From: JAMQPK01 sp963782595
GTDB lineage: Bacteria; Acidobacteriota; Vicinamibacteria; Vicinamibacterales; JAMQPK01
Assembly (NCBI GenBank): GCA_963782595.1
Contig: CAWAKJ010000002.1
Coordinates: 1,302,001 to 1,366,000 of the forward strand
Length of the DNA: 64,000 bases
Reading direction: 5' to 3'
Shown here: piece after piece, positions 9,820 through 18,399 of the stretch
How the letters are laid out: the number at the start of each line of letters is the position of its first letter
Numbering within the stretch: position 1 is the stretch's first letter
The notes under the pieces: model-generated
What the model saw: the letters and a program-made list of their open reading frames with translations, nothing else
Told to the model about the DNA's origin: nothing
Database searches by the model: none
Made by a program: the position numbers and the translations under genes

Positions 9820-11590
9820 AAACAAGTACCGTACTCACAGAAACGACGAACTGCGCCCCGAACAGGTCGGGCGGCACGTCCGCCTGTCCGGCTGGGTGCA
9901 TCGTAAGCGCGACCACGGCAATCTGCTGTTTATCGACCTGCGCGACCACTACGGCGTAACGCAGGTGGTCTTTACGCCGAACTCCGAGGCGTTCAAGTCT
10001 GCTGAGTCGGTGAGGCTCGAGAGCGTCATTACCGTGGCGGGCAAGGTTATTGCGCGGACGGAGGAGAACATCAACCCCACGCTGCCGACGGGCGGCGTCG
10101 AGGTGGTTGCTGACAACCTCGTCACGCTTTCGGCGGCCGAGACGCTGCCGTTTCAGATTGCCGGCACTCAGGAGATTCCAGAAGAGCAGCGGCTGCGTTA
10201 CCGATTTCTCGATCTGCGCCGCGACAAGATCCACAGCAACGTCGTCCTGCGATCGAAGGTCATTTCAAGCCTCAGACGGCGGATGGTCGAACAGGGCTTT
10301 CTCGAGTACCAGACGCCGATTCTCACGTCGAGCTCACCCGAAGGAGCGCGCGACTATCTCGTCCCGAGCCGCGTTCATGCAGGCAGGTTCTACGCGCTGC
10401 CTCAGGCGCCGCAGCAGTTCAAGCAGCTCCTGATGGTGTCGGGGTTCGATCGTTACTTCCAGATCGCTCCGTGCTTCCGCGACGAAGACGCGCGCGCCGA
10501 TCGCTCGCCGGGCGAGTTCTACCAGCTCGACCTCGAGATGTCGTTCGTCGAGCAGGATGATGTGTTCGGGGCGATCGAGCCGGTGCTGGCAGGCCTGTTT
10601 TCGGAATTTTCCGAGTGGAGGGTCACCGATCCTCCGTTTCCACGTCTTCCGTATGAACAGGCGATGACCGCCTATGGCACCGACAAGCCGGATCTGCGGA
10701 ACCCGATTCGAGCCGTCGACGTCAGCGAGATCTTCCGCGATTCAGGCTTCGCGGTCTTTGCCAAAGCCGTGGCGGACGGCAACGTCGTGCGGGCAATTGC
10801 TGCGCCTGGAGCGGCTGGAAAGTCGCGCAGTTTTTTCGACAAGACCGTCGAAGCCGGCCAGGCGCTTGGACTTGCCGGCGTGGCCTATCTGGTGCTGGCC
10901 GAACAGGCCAAGGGGCCGATCGCGAAGTTCCTGTCCGACGACAAGCGCGCGGAACTGGTGAACGCGACGCAGGCGAAGACAGGAGACGCCATCTTTTTCG
11001 TATCGGAGCACGCCGACAAGATCGGGCGGCCGGTGGACGGGCTGCGCGCGCATCTCGGCCGCGAGCTCGACCTCATCGAGTCGGACACCTACAAGTTCTG
11101 CTGGATTACGGACTTTCCGTTCTACGAGAAAGATCCGGAGACGGGGCAGGTGGCGTTCAGCCACAATCCGTTTTCGATGCCGCAGGGTGGGCTCGAGGCA
11201 CTCAACACGCAGGATCCGTTGTCTATCAAGGCGTTTCAATACGATATCGTCTGCAACGGCGTCGAGCTTTCGAGTGGCGCCATCCGGAACCACCGGCCCG
11301 ACATCATGCTGCGGGCGTTCGAACTTGCCGGGTACGGGCCAGAGGAAGTGGAGAAGCGGTTTGGCGGCATGTTGAATGCATTCCGATACGGTGCGCCTCC
11401 ACACGGAGGTCTGGCCCCGGGCGTCGACCGCATCGTCATGTTGCTGGCGAAAGAACCGAATATCCGCGAGGTCATCGCGTTTCCGATGACGCAGAACGCC
11501 GAAGACCTGCTGATGGGCGCGCCTTCGCCGGTCTCCGAGAAGCAGCTTCGCGAGCTGCACATTCAGATTCGAGAGTCGAAACGTCGGTAA
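9812..11590 (+). CDS. aspS: Aspartyl-tRNA synthetase (bacterial type)
   Basis: 592 aa. N-terminal OB-fold anticodon-binding domain (about 15-105), class II catalytic core with FRDEDARADRSPGEFYQLD (motif 2), the bacterial GAD insertion (about 290-420), and motif 3 GLAPGVDRIVMLL. The ATG at 9812 matches the family start MTENKYRTH and overlaps the hisS stop; the open frame begins slightly earlier at a TTG-type codon, which is less likely. I cannot tell discriminating from non-discriminating AspRS by eye. Confidence 0.96.
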   Translation: MTENKYRTHRNDELRPEQVGRHVRLSGWVHRKRDHGNLLFIDLRDHYGVTQVVFTPNSEAFKSAESVRLESVITVAGKVIARTEENINPTLPTGGVEVVADNLVTLSAAETLPFQIAGTQEIPEEQRLRYRFLDLRRDKIHSNVVLRSKVISSLRRRMVEQGFLEYQTPILTSSSPEGARDYLVPSRVHAGRFYALPQAPQQFKQLLMVSGFDRYFQIAPCFRDEDARADRSPGEFYQLDLEMSFVEQDDVFGAIEPVLAGLFSEFSEWRVTDPPFPRLPYEQAMTAYGTDKPDLRNPIRAVDVSEIFRDSGFAVFAKAVADGNVVRAIAAPGAAGKSRSFFDKTVEAGQALGLAGVAYLVLAEQAKGPIAKFLSDDKRAELVNATQAKTGDAIFFVSEHADKIGRPVDGLRAHLGRELDLIESDTYKFCWITDFPFYEKDPETGQVAFSHNPFSMPQGGLEALNTQDPLSIKAFQYDIVCNGVELSSGAIRNHRPDIMLRAFELAGYGPEEVEKRFGGMLNAFRYGAPPHGGLAPGVDRIVMLLAKEPNIREVIAFPMTQNAEDLLMGAPSPVSEKQLRELHIQIRESKRR

Positions 11591-11635
11591 CCGTCACTCA
11601 GGGTGCTCCCTGCTAATCCTTGAGGGATAAGGAGA

Positions 11636-11641
11636 TATACT
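11636..11641 (+). promoter_or_regulatory. -10 box for leaderless phoH mRNA
   Basis: TATACT ends 7 nt before the TTG start codon of phoH (11649). There is no ribosome-binding site between hexamer and start. Confidence 0.6.
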
Positions 11642-11648
11642 AGACACA

Positions 11649-12605
11649 TTGGCAAGGATCACGCTCCCCGAAGAAGGGATCGAAACGCTGTTCGGCTCCT
11701 ACGACGAGAACCTCAAGAACATCGAGTCGCAGTTCGGCGTTCGCTTGCGGACGCAAGGGCACGACGTCATCGTTGATGGCGCGCCCGCGGATGTGAGCAA
11801 GGTCGAGCGCCTGTTCACGCAGCTCGGAGCGCTTTTCCAGGAGGGGTATCGCGTCTCGAACGGTGACGTGAAGACCGCCGCGCAGTTGGTCGCCAGTGAC
11901 CCCAACATCGACCTCCGCGAGTATTTTCTCAAGAGCACGCAGACGCAGTCCGGTAAGCGTCGCGTTGCGCCGAAGACCATCAACCAACGGCGGTACCTCG
12001 ACGCAATCGAACAAAACGACATCGTGTTCGGCATCGGTCCGGCCGGTACCGGCAAGACCTATCTGGCCATGGCCCAGGCCGTGTCGTTCCTGCTCGCCAA
12101 ACGAGTCAACCGCATCATCCTGGCGCGACCCGCAGTCGAAGCCGGCGAGAAGCTCGGCTTTCTGCCGGGGGACCTGCAGGAGAAGGTGAACCCGTACCTG
12201 CGGCCGCTGTACGACGCGCTCTATGACATGGTCGAAGTCGAACGCGCCGAGCGGCTGATAGAGCGGGGGACCATCGAGATCGCGCCTATCGCGTTCATGC
12301 GCGGGCGCACGCTGAACGACGCGTTCGTCATCCTCGACGAGGCGCAGAACACCACGTCCGAGCAGATGAAGATGTTCCTGACCAGGCTCGGGTTTGGCTC
12401 CAAGGCGGTCGTGACGGGCGACATCACGCAGATCGACCTGCCGGCGGGTCGGATTTCGGGCCTCGTCGAAGCCATGAAAGTGGTCTCGCGAATCGAAGGC
12501 ATTTCGTTCATCCATTTCGATGACCGCGACGTCGTGCGCCACAAGCTGGTGCAGCAGATCGTGAAAGCGTACGAATCGTTTACCGGAAAGGGCGGAGAAG
12601 TCTGA
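11649..12605 (+). CDS. phoH: PhoH-like ATPase
   Basis: 318 aa. N-terminal KH-like region (about 1-95), then a P-loop ATPase with Walker A GPAGTGKTYLAM (about residue 128) and Walker B FVILDEAQNTT. PhoH-family proteins are RNA-linked ATPases usually found next to ybeY, as here. Start is TTG, supported by the adjacent -10 box and the family N-terminus. First gene of the phoH-ybeY-corC-era block, whose genes overlap or nearly abut. Confidence 0.93.
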   Translation: MARITLPEEGIETLFGSYDENLKNIESQFGVRLRTQGHDVIVDGAPADVSKVERLFTQLGALFQEGYRVSNGDVKTAAQLVASDPNIDLREYFLKSTQTQSGKRRVAPKTINQRRYLDAIEQNDIVFGIGPAGTGKTYLAMAQAVSFLLAKRVNRIILARPAVEAGEKLGFLPGDLQEKVNPYLRPLYDALYDMVEVERAERLIERGTIEIAPIAFMRGRTLNDAFVILDEAQNTTSEQMKMFLTRLGFGSKAVVTGDITQIDLPAGRISGLVEAMKVVSRIEGISFIHFDDRDVVRHKLVQQIVKAYESFTGKGGEV

Positions 12606-12613
12606 GCCTTCAG

Positions 12614-13081
12614 GTGAGCGTGGTTTCGGAGGGTGGCAGTAGCGGCGGTGCGAAGGGCTTGGGATCGTGGCTCGCGCACGTCGCTCCTCGTGCGGCTCGC
12701 GGCGTTGTCACCGTCGCAATTCTTCCAGACAACAAGATCAGAACCCTCAACCGCACCTATCGCGGTATCGACAGCACCACCGATGTGCTGTCGTTTCCGG
12801 CGGCCGGGTCTAAAGAGCAAGACCCGGCCTACGTACGTAGGGCGGGTCCTCTGGACCCGCCTCATCTCGGAGACATTGCCATTTCGCGCGGGATTGCGCA
12901 AAAACAGGCAAGACTATTGGGGCATTCCCTGGCGACCGAATATAGGGTGCTTGCCCTACATGGTCTTTTGCACCTTCTCGGTTACGATCACGACAGTGAC
13001 AGCGGGCGGATGGCCCGGGCCGAAGCCCGGCTTCGGCGGAAGGCCGGCCTGCCCCTCGGGCTGATCGCGCGGTCATCATGA
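12614..13081 (+). CDS. ybeY: Endoribonuclease YbeY with a REP-derived insertion
   Basis: 155 aa metal-dependent RNase that matures 16S rRNA and takes part in ribosome quality control. The zinc motif is intact: HGLLHLLGYDHDSD with three His. Between DVLSFPA and LGDIAIS, where the family normally has a short loop, there are about 20 extra residues (AGSKEQDPAYVRRAGPLDPP) encoded exactly by a 60-nt palindromic REP/BIME element. The frame is kept, so the gene is probably functional. Start GTG 12614 is the best candidate. It overlaps corC by 4 nt (ATGA). Confidence 0.9.
   Translation: MSVVSEGGSSGGAKGLGSWLAHVAPRAARGVVTVAILPDNKIRTLNRTYRGIDSTTDVLSFPAAGSKEQDPAYVRRAGPLDPPHLGDIAISRGIAQKQARLLGHSLATEYRVLALHGLLHLLGYDHDSDSGRMARAEARLRRKAGLPLGLIARSS
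12802..12861. repeat. BIME-like double REP palindrome inside ybeY
   Basis: Two hairpins face each other around CTAC-gtac-GTAG: gccgggtct...agacccggc then ggcgggtcc...ggacccgcc. The CTAC/GTAG feet are a hallmark of REP sequences mobilised by RAYT transposases. A second copy with the same stems lies at 23425-23488. Confidence 0.85.
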
Positions 13082-14364
13082 TTCCCCTTCTGTTGTTTCT
13101 GTTGGCGTGCGGTGCCATCTACCTCGGCACCATTCAGGCCGCATTCAACGCCCTGATGCGCGTCTCGCTGCGCCTTCTCGCCGAGGGCAGTGGCGGGCCA
13201 CCAGATCTCGAACGCTATCTTCAGGAGCCGATGCTGCTGTTCCTGCCGCTCCGTACGCTACTGGGCCTGATTGAAGCCGTAGTGGTGCTCCTGCTGGCCC
13301 TGATGATTGGCGTTTCGGGCCCGGGCACGATCGTGTTTCTCGCCGGCTCGGCACTGGTGTTTGGTGCCGTTTGCGAGTTCCTGCTCCCGTTCCTGATCGT
13401 GTCGAAAGATCCCGAGCGGGTGCTCGAGCTGCTTCTGCCCAGTTTCCGGCTGCTCAGCCGGCCGCTGAACCCGATCACGTTCGGCATGCTCCACCTTTTG
13501 AACCGGTCGCGCAAAGATCGAAGCGCTCCTGTTTCGGTCAACCGAGACGAAGTGAATGACGACGGCGAGCTGATGACCGGAACGGCCGCCAGCGACACGG
13601 CTGCGGGCAGCGGACAGGAGGAGCGCAAGCTGCTGAAGTCGATCGTCGATTTCGGCGACACGCTCGTCCGCGAAGTGATGACGCCGCGGCCCGACATCGT
13701 GGCGATCGTCGCCGAAGCCACGCTCGACGATCTGCGCGCGCTCTTCCGGGAACAGGAGTACTCGCGCATCCCGGTATTTCGCGACAACCTCGACAACATC
13801 CTGGGCCTGGTCTACGTGAAGGATCTGATCCTGCTTGGCGATACCTTCAAAGGTGACGCGCCAATCACGAACCACCTTCGTCCCGCGCATTTCGTGCCCG
13901 AGACGAAGCTGGTGAGCGAGCTCCTTCGCGAATTCCAGCAGCAGCGCATTCAGAGCGCGATCGTGCTTGACGAGTACGGCGGTACAGCCGGGCTCGTGAC
14001 GCTGGAGGACCTCGTCGAGGAGATCTTCGGCGAGATTCGCGACGAGTACGATGTCGAAGCGGAGCCGGTTGTCGAGGAAGCGAACGGCTCGTTTGTGTTC
14101 AGCGGCACCGCCGATGTGGACGAAATTGCGGACCGCCTGCATGTGCCGATCGAGCGCGAAGGCTTCGAAACCGTCGGCGGCTTTCTGTTGAGTCACCTGG
14201 GACGCGTGCCCCTGATTGGCGAGACGTTCGACATCGACGGACTTCACGTCGAGGTGATCGACGCCGAGAGGCGGCGGGTGCGAAAGATCCGCATGACTCG
14301 CCTCGAGGAGCTCGAGCCGACGCACGGTAGCGGCGAGGAGCGGGTGCTGGGCCCCCGCGACTGA
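13078..14364 (+). CDS. HlyC/CorC family membrane protein with CBS pair
   Basis: 428 aa. Hydrophobic helices in the first ~120 residues (DUF21/CNNM-type membrane domain), a CBS pair at about 195-315 (VREVMTPRPDIVAI, QSAIVLDEYGGTAGLVTLED), and a C-terminal CorC/HlyC FAD-like domain with FETVGGFLLSHLGRVP. The family is linked to Mg2+/Co2+ efflux. The ATG overlaps the ybeY stop by 4 nt. It is commonly found between ybeY and era, which supports orthology. Confidence 0.9.
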   Translation: MIPLLLFLLACGAIYLGTIQAAFNALMRVSLRLLAEGSGGPPDLERYLQEPMLLFLPLRTLLGLIEAVVVLLLALMIGVSGPGTIVFLAGSALVFGAVCEFLLPFLIVSKDPERVLELLLPSFRLLSRPLNPITFGMLHLLNRSRKDRSAPVSVNRDEVNDDGELMTGTAASDTAAGSGQEERKLLKSIVDFGDTLVREVMTPRPDIVAIVAEATLDDLRALFREQEYSRIPVFRDNLDNILGLVYVKDLILLGDTFKGDAPITNHLRPAHFVPETKLVSELLREFQQQRIQSAIVLDEYGGTAGLVTLEDLVEEIFGEIRDEYDVEAEPVVEEANGSFVFSGTADVDEIADRLHVPIEREGFETVGGFLLSHLGRVPLIGETFDIDGLHVEVIDAERRRVRKIRMTRLEELEPTHGSGEERVLGPRD

Positions 14365-14365
14365 C

Positions 14366-15262
14366 GTGAAGGCCGGCTTCGTTTCGTTGATAGGGCGGCC
14401 CAACGCAGGAAAGTCCTCTCTTCTCAACCGCATCGTCGGCGCCAAACTCGCCATCGTCTCGGACAAGCCTCAAACCACGCGCAGGCGCATTCTCGGGGTC
14501 AAGAACTACAGTGACGGACAGGTGGTCTTCGTCGACACGCCAGGCATCCACCGTCCGCTGCATCGCATGAACGTGCGCATGGTGGATGCCGCCGTCGAGA
14601 CTCTGAGCGAAGTTGACGTGGTCGGCGTCGTGGTTGACGTGTCGGAAAGCCCGGGCGCGGGCCTGCGGTACCTGCTTGATCTGGTGAAGGATGCGCGCGC
14701 CAAGGTCGTGCTGATTCTCAACAAGGTCGATCTCATCAAGAAGCACAAGATGCTGCCCCTCATCGATCACTTGAGCCGGGAACGCGATTGGGAAGCCATC
14801 GTGCCGGTCTCGGCAGCCAGCGGCGACAACGTCGCGCACCTCGAGGAAGTTCTGCTGAACGCATTGCCGGAAGGCGAGCCGTTATATCCCGAGGACTATC
14901 TCACCGATCAGGCCGAACGCGACATGGCGGCGGAGATGGTGCGCGAGCAGGTGCTCCGGTTGACGCACGACGAGCTGCCGTTTTCGACGGCTGTTCTCAT
15001 CGATCAATTTCAGGAGCCGAGCGACGAGGATCCAACCACGCGCATCTACGCCACGATTCTGGTCGAGCGCGAATCGCAGAAGCCCATCGTCATCGGCAGG
15101 GGCGGGTCGATGATCAAGGAGATCGGAACGGCGGCCCGAAAGGAAATGCAGGACTTCTTCCGGGGCAGCGTCTTTCTCGACCTGCGCGTGGCTGTTCGAG
15201 ACGAATGGCGCGAGGATCCAAGAATGTTGGACCAGCTAGGGGTTAAAGGCCGCGATAAGTGA
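14366..15262 (+). CDS. era: GTPase Era
   Basis: 298 aa. GTPase domain with G1 GRPNAGKSS, G2 TTRRRILG, G3 DTPGIH and G4 NKVD, then a C-terminal KH domain (about 210-290, GRGGSMIKEIG). It binds the 3' end of 16S rRNA in 30S assembly, working near YbeY, which is encoded two genes upstream. Start is GTG, 1 nt after the corC stop. Confidence 0.96.
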   Translation: MKAGFVSLIGRPNAGKSSLLNRIVGAKLAIVSDKPQTTRRRILGVKNYSDGQVVFVDTPGIHRPLHRMNVRMVDAAVETLSEVDVVGVVVDVSESPGAGLRYLLDLVKDARAKVVLILNKVDLIKKHKMLPLIDHLSRERDWEAIVPVSAASGDNVAHLEEVLLNALPEGEPLYPEDYLTDQAERDMAAEMVREQVLRLTHDELPFSTAVLIDQFQEPSDEDPTTRIYATILVERESQKPIVIGRGGSMIKEIGTAARKEMQDFFRGSVFLDLRVAVRDEWREDPRMLDQLGVKGRDK

Positions 15263-15267
15263 TACCC

Positions 15268-15396
15268 GACATGGCAGTGATGATGCCCGTCATGGCAGAG
15301 GGATGATGGCAGAGCGTGAACCGTCTAATCCCCAATCCCGAATCCCCAATCACTTCCCGAAATCCCACGCCTAATCCCGTCGAGTTTCGATCGGGT
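15268..15396. repeat. Intergenic arrays of two short repeat families
   Basis: The gap between era and mgtE holds ATGGCAGAG-type units (15268-15312), then AATCCC-type units (about 15328-15390). Both types recur elsewhere in the window. No gene or stable RNA is visible here. Confidence 0.7.
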
Positions 15397-15403
15397 CGCA
15401 TGT

Positions 15404-15409
15404 TACAGT
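15404..15409 (+). promoter_or_regulatory. -10 box near the mgtE start
   Basis: TACAGT ends 11 nt before the mgtE ATG, again without a Shine-Dalgarno. The leader is too short to hold an Mg2+ riboswitch. Confidence 0.45.
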
Positions 15410-15420
15410 AACGGGTTCTT

Positions 15421-16794
15421 ATGCCACCGCAGAGGAAGGTCGATCTCGTTCAGGACTCGGTGAAGCGCCTGCTCAGGGTCGGCGCGACGGCCAACCTGTC
15501 GAATCTCCTGCAAAAACAGCATCCGGCAGACCTTGCGCAGATTTTCAGCGATCTGCCCGAGCGCGATCGCCTGGCCGCGTTCTCCGTACTCGTCGAACGT
15601 AACGGCCGGCTCGCGATGGAGACCCTCAGCGAGCTCGGTCCCGAGGCGGGCGGTCGACTGCTCGCCGGACGGCCCGCTGAAGAGATCGCCAAGCTCGTCC
15701 AGGAGCTCCCATCCGACGACGCCGCGGCCATCATCGACAACCTGCCGGAAGAGCTGTCGACCGCCGTGCTCGAACTGATGGGCCGCAAGGAATCGGGTGA
15801 AGTCGAGAACCTGCTCGAATACCCCGAACAGACAGCCGGCCGCATCATGAACCCGCATGTCTTCGCCCTGGCCGAAGACATGACGGTCGGCGAAGCCATC
15901 ACCGCGCTGCAGACCTCGCGCGATGTCGAGATGGTCTTTTACCTCTACATCGTCGATGCGCGCGGGCATCTGGTGGGCGTCACGTCGCTGCGGCGCCTGC
16001 TGCTCGTGTCGCCCGAGACGCCGCTCAAACGGATCATGACGCCCGACCCGATGAGCGTCCGCGTGGACATGGACCAGGAGGAAGTGGCGCGGCTCGTCGC
16101 GTCGTACAACCTGCTCGCCATTCCCGTCGTGGACGAGGCCAACAAGCTCGTCGGCGTCATTACGGTGGACGACGTCATCGACGTTATCAAGGACGAGGCC
16201 ACCGAGGACCTCTACCGGTTGGCCGGCGTGTCGAGCGACGAGCGGGTCTTCACTCCAGCCTCGGAATCGCTGCGAAAGCGCATGCCCTGGCTGATCGTGA
16301 ATCTGGGGACCGCTTTTCTCGCCGCGGCAGTCGTCGGTCTGTTCCAGGAAACCATCAGCGGCTGGGTGGCTCTGGCCATCTTCATGCCCGTGGTGGCAGG
16401 CATGGGCGGCAATGCGGCGACGCAGACGCTCACGGTGATCGTTCGCGGCATCGCGCTCGGCGAGCTGACGTGGACGAACTCGAAGAAAGCCCTGACCAAG
16501 GAGCTACTGGTCGGCATCGGCAACGGCCTGGTGGTCGGCTCGATCGCCGCCGTCGTCGCATCGGTCATGAACGGCGACCCGCGGCTCGGCATCATCCTGG
16601 CCCTGGCGATGATCATCAATCTGTTCGTGGCCGGTCTGGCCGGCACGCTGATTCCGCTCGGTTTGAAAGCCCTTAAAATCGATCCGGCACTCGCGTCGGC
16701 GGTCTTCATCACGACATTCACCGACGTCGCCGGGTTTGCCTCGTTCCTTGGGCTGGCCACGCTGTTCACGCGGTACTTCCAACGCGCGGGGTAG
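15421..16794 (+). CDS. mgtE: Magnesium transporter MgtE
   Basis: 457 aa. N-terminal MgtE_N superhelical domain (about 20-125), a CBS pair (about 130-255, YIVDARGHLVGVTSLRRLL and VVDEANKLVGVITVDDVID), then five transmembrane helices (about 290-455) containing PVVAGMGGNAATQTLTVIVR, the pore signature. The cytoplasmic domains sense Mg2+ and gate the channel. Length and domain order are those of the family. Confidence 0.95.
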   Translation: MPPQRKVDLVQDSVKRLLRVGATANLSNLLQKQHPADLAQIFSDLPERDRLAAFSVLVERNGRLAMETLSELGPEAGGRLLAGRPAEEIAKLVQELPSDDAAAIIDNLPEELSTAVLELMGRKESGEVENLLEYPEQTAGRIMNPHVFALAEDMTVGEAITALQTSRDVEMVFYLYIVDARGHLVGVTSLRRLLLVSPETPLKRIMTPDPMSVRVDMDQEEVARLVASYNLLAIPVVDEANKLVGVITVDDVIDVIKDEATEDLYRLAGVSSDERVFTPASESLRKRMPWLIVNLGTAFLAAAVVGLFQETISGWVALAIFMPVVAGMGGNAATQTLTVIVRGIALGELTWTNSKKALTKELLVGIGNGLVVGSIAAVVASVMNGDPRLGIILALAMIINLFVAGLAGTLIPLGLKALKIDPALASAVFITTFTDVAGFASFLGLATLFTRYFQRAG

Positions 16795-16800
16795 AATAGG

Positions 16801-16835
16801 GGCCCGCCTTCGCCGAGGCTACGGCGCGGCGGGCC
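16801..16835. repeat. Strong hairpin immediately upstream of recO
   Basis: GGCCCGCC and GGCGGGCC pair perfectly, with an inner CGCCG/CGGCG stem separated by a 2-nt/1-nt bulge. It ends 4 nt before the recO ATG. A TAGAAT box overlaps the mgtE stop at 16792-16797, so this hairpin would form almost the entire 5' leader. Confidence 0.7.
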
Positions 16836-16839
16836 GACA

Positions 16840-17490
16840 ATGCCTCTCTACAGCGCCGACGCACTCATCCTCCGTACCTACAAGCTCGCCGAGGCTGACC
16901 GGATTGTGGTGTTCCTGACCCGCGATCGCGGGAAGAAGCGGGGTGTCGCGAAAGGCGCGCGGCGCCCGAAATCGAAGTTCGTCGGCGCGCTCGAGCCGCT
17001 GACACACGTCCGCGTCGCCTATTTCGAGAAAGAGCGGCGCGAGCTGGTGAGCTTGAACTACTCCGAGCCGTCGCGATCGGCCCTGTCGAGCGGCACGATC
17101 GAGGCGCTCGGGTGTGCGTCTTATTTCGCGGAGCTCATCGACGAATGGGCGGCCGAAAGCCATGAAGACGAGCGGCTGTATCGGCTCGGCGTCTCGATGG
17201 TCGAGGCGCTCGCTGACGGGGTGCCGCCCGAGCCGTTGACGCGGTACTTCGAGTACTGGCTGCTCAGCCTGCAGGGCGTCTACCCGGCCGCGCGTGTCCA
17301 GGGCTTGTCACCCGAAGCCCAGGCGTTCCTGACTGCCGCGCGGAAGATCGGCCCGCAGGCGCTCGCCGGGATGACCGCCGATCGCGCGATGTTGCGCGAG
17401 CTGGAGTCGCTGCATCGCAGCCTCATCGCAATGCACCTCGAGCGCGAGCCTCGGTCGATCAAAGTGCTAAAGGAAATGACGCGGTTGTGA
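16840..17490 (+). CDS. recO: DNA repair protein RecO
   Basis: 216 aa. N-terminal OB fold (MPLYSADALILRTYKLAEAD, KKRGVAKGARRPKSKFVGAL) and a C-terminal helical domain. It anneals ssDNA and loads RecA with RecR. The Cys4 zinc site of some RecO proteins is absent, as is also seen in other lineages. Its stop overlaps the glyQ GTG by 4 nt, giving a recO-glyQ-glyS unit. Confidence 0.9.
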   Translation: MPLYSADALILRTYKLAEADRIVVFLTRDRGKKRGVAKGARRPKSKFVGALEPLTHVRVAYFEKERRELVSLNYSEPSRSALSSGTIEALGCASYFAELIDEWAAESHEDERLYRLGVSMVEALADGVPPEPLTRYFEYWLLSLQGVYPAARVQGLSPEAQAFLTAARKIGPQALAGMTADRAMLRELESLHRSLIAMHLEREPRSIKVLKEMTRL

Positions 17491-18390
17491 CCCTCCAAGA
17501 TTTGATTCTGAAGCTGAGCGCCTTCTGGGCCTCGCAGGGATGCATCATTCAACAGCCGCTCGATCTCGAAGTGGGCGCCGGCACGTCGCATCCCGAGACG
17601 CTTCTGCGCGTGCTCGGCCCGAAACCGTGGAACGTGGCCTACGTGCAGCCGTCGCGGCGTCCCGATGACGGCCGCTTCGGACAGAATCCGAACCGGGTGT
17701 TCAAACACCATCAGTTTCAGGTCGTTCTCAAGCCGTCGCCGGACGAAGTGCAGCAGATTTATCTGCAGAGCCTCGAGGCGGTCGGCATCGATCCGCGGGC
17801 GCACGACATCAGGTTCGAAGAAGACAACTGGGAGTCTCCGACGCTCGGGGCCTGGGGCATCGGCTGGCAGGTGCTGTTCGACGGACTCGAGATTACGCAG
17901 TTCACCTACTTCCAGCAGGTCGGCGGCGTCAACTCTGGCGCCCGTGAGCGCGGAGCTGACCTACGGGCTCGAACGGATTGCGATGATTCTGCAGAAGGTC
18001 GACAACATCTTCGATCTCGAGTGGGGCGGTGGCGTGAAGTACGGCGAGGTGCGGCTGCGCGAAGAGATCGAACAGTCGAAGTATGTCTACGGACAGGTGG
18101 ACGGGATGTCCCGCGAGGAGTTCGCCGCATTTCACCGCGACCTGTTCGACAAGTACTACGGGATGGCCGAACGGCTGCTGAAGAGCGGCCTCATCCTGCC
18201 GGCGCTCGAATACGCCTTGAAGTGCTCGCACGTCTTCAACATCCTCGATTCGAGCGGCAGCGTCGGCGTGACCGAACGCACGGCCTATACGCTGCGCGTG
18301 CGGCAGATTGCGATGGCGATTGCTCAGGCATATGTGGGGGAGCTCGGACAAGGGGGTCTGCCCCCCGTACAGTCACAGTCGAACGGATAG
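17487..18390 (+). CDS. glyQ: Glycyl-tRNA synthetase alpha subunit (one frameshift in this sequence)
   Basis: Catalytic subunit of the alpha2beta2 enzyme. Opens with TLQDLILKLSAFWASQGCII and carries LRVLGPKPWNVAYVQPSRRP. One extra base near 17934 breaks the frame: the first part reads to FQQVGGVNS and the rest continues in the next frame as APVSAELTYGLERIAMILQ. Removing one base gives exactly 301 codons, the normal size. The stretch is otherwise fully conserved, so a consensus error is more likely than a pseudogene. Confidence 0.93.
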
Positions 18391-18393
18391 AAT
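18388..18393 (+). promoter_or_regulatory. -10 box for leaderless glyS mRNA
   Basis: TAGAAT overlaps the glyQ stop and ends 6 nt before the glyS ATG. glyS may therefore have its own leaderless transcript in addition to readthrough from glyQ. Confidence 0.5.
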
Positions 18394-18399
18394 CGCGCG

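Noticed and set aside
15263..15420. Mg2+ riboswitch upstream of mgtE
   Set aside because: The gap is repeat DNA, and the -10 box lies 11 nt before the ATG, leaving no room for an aptamer.
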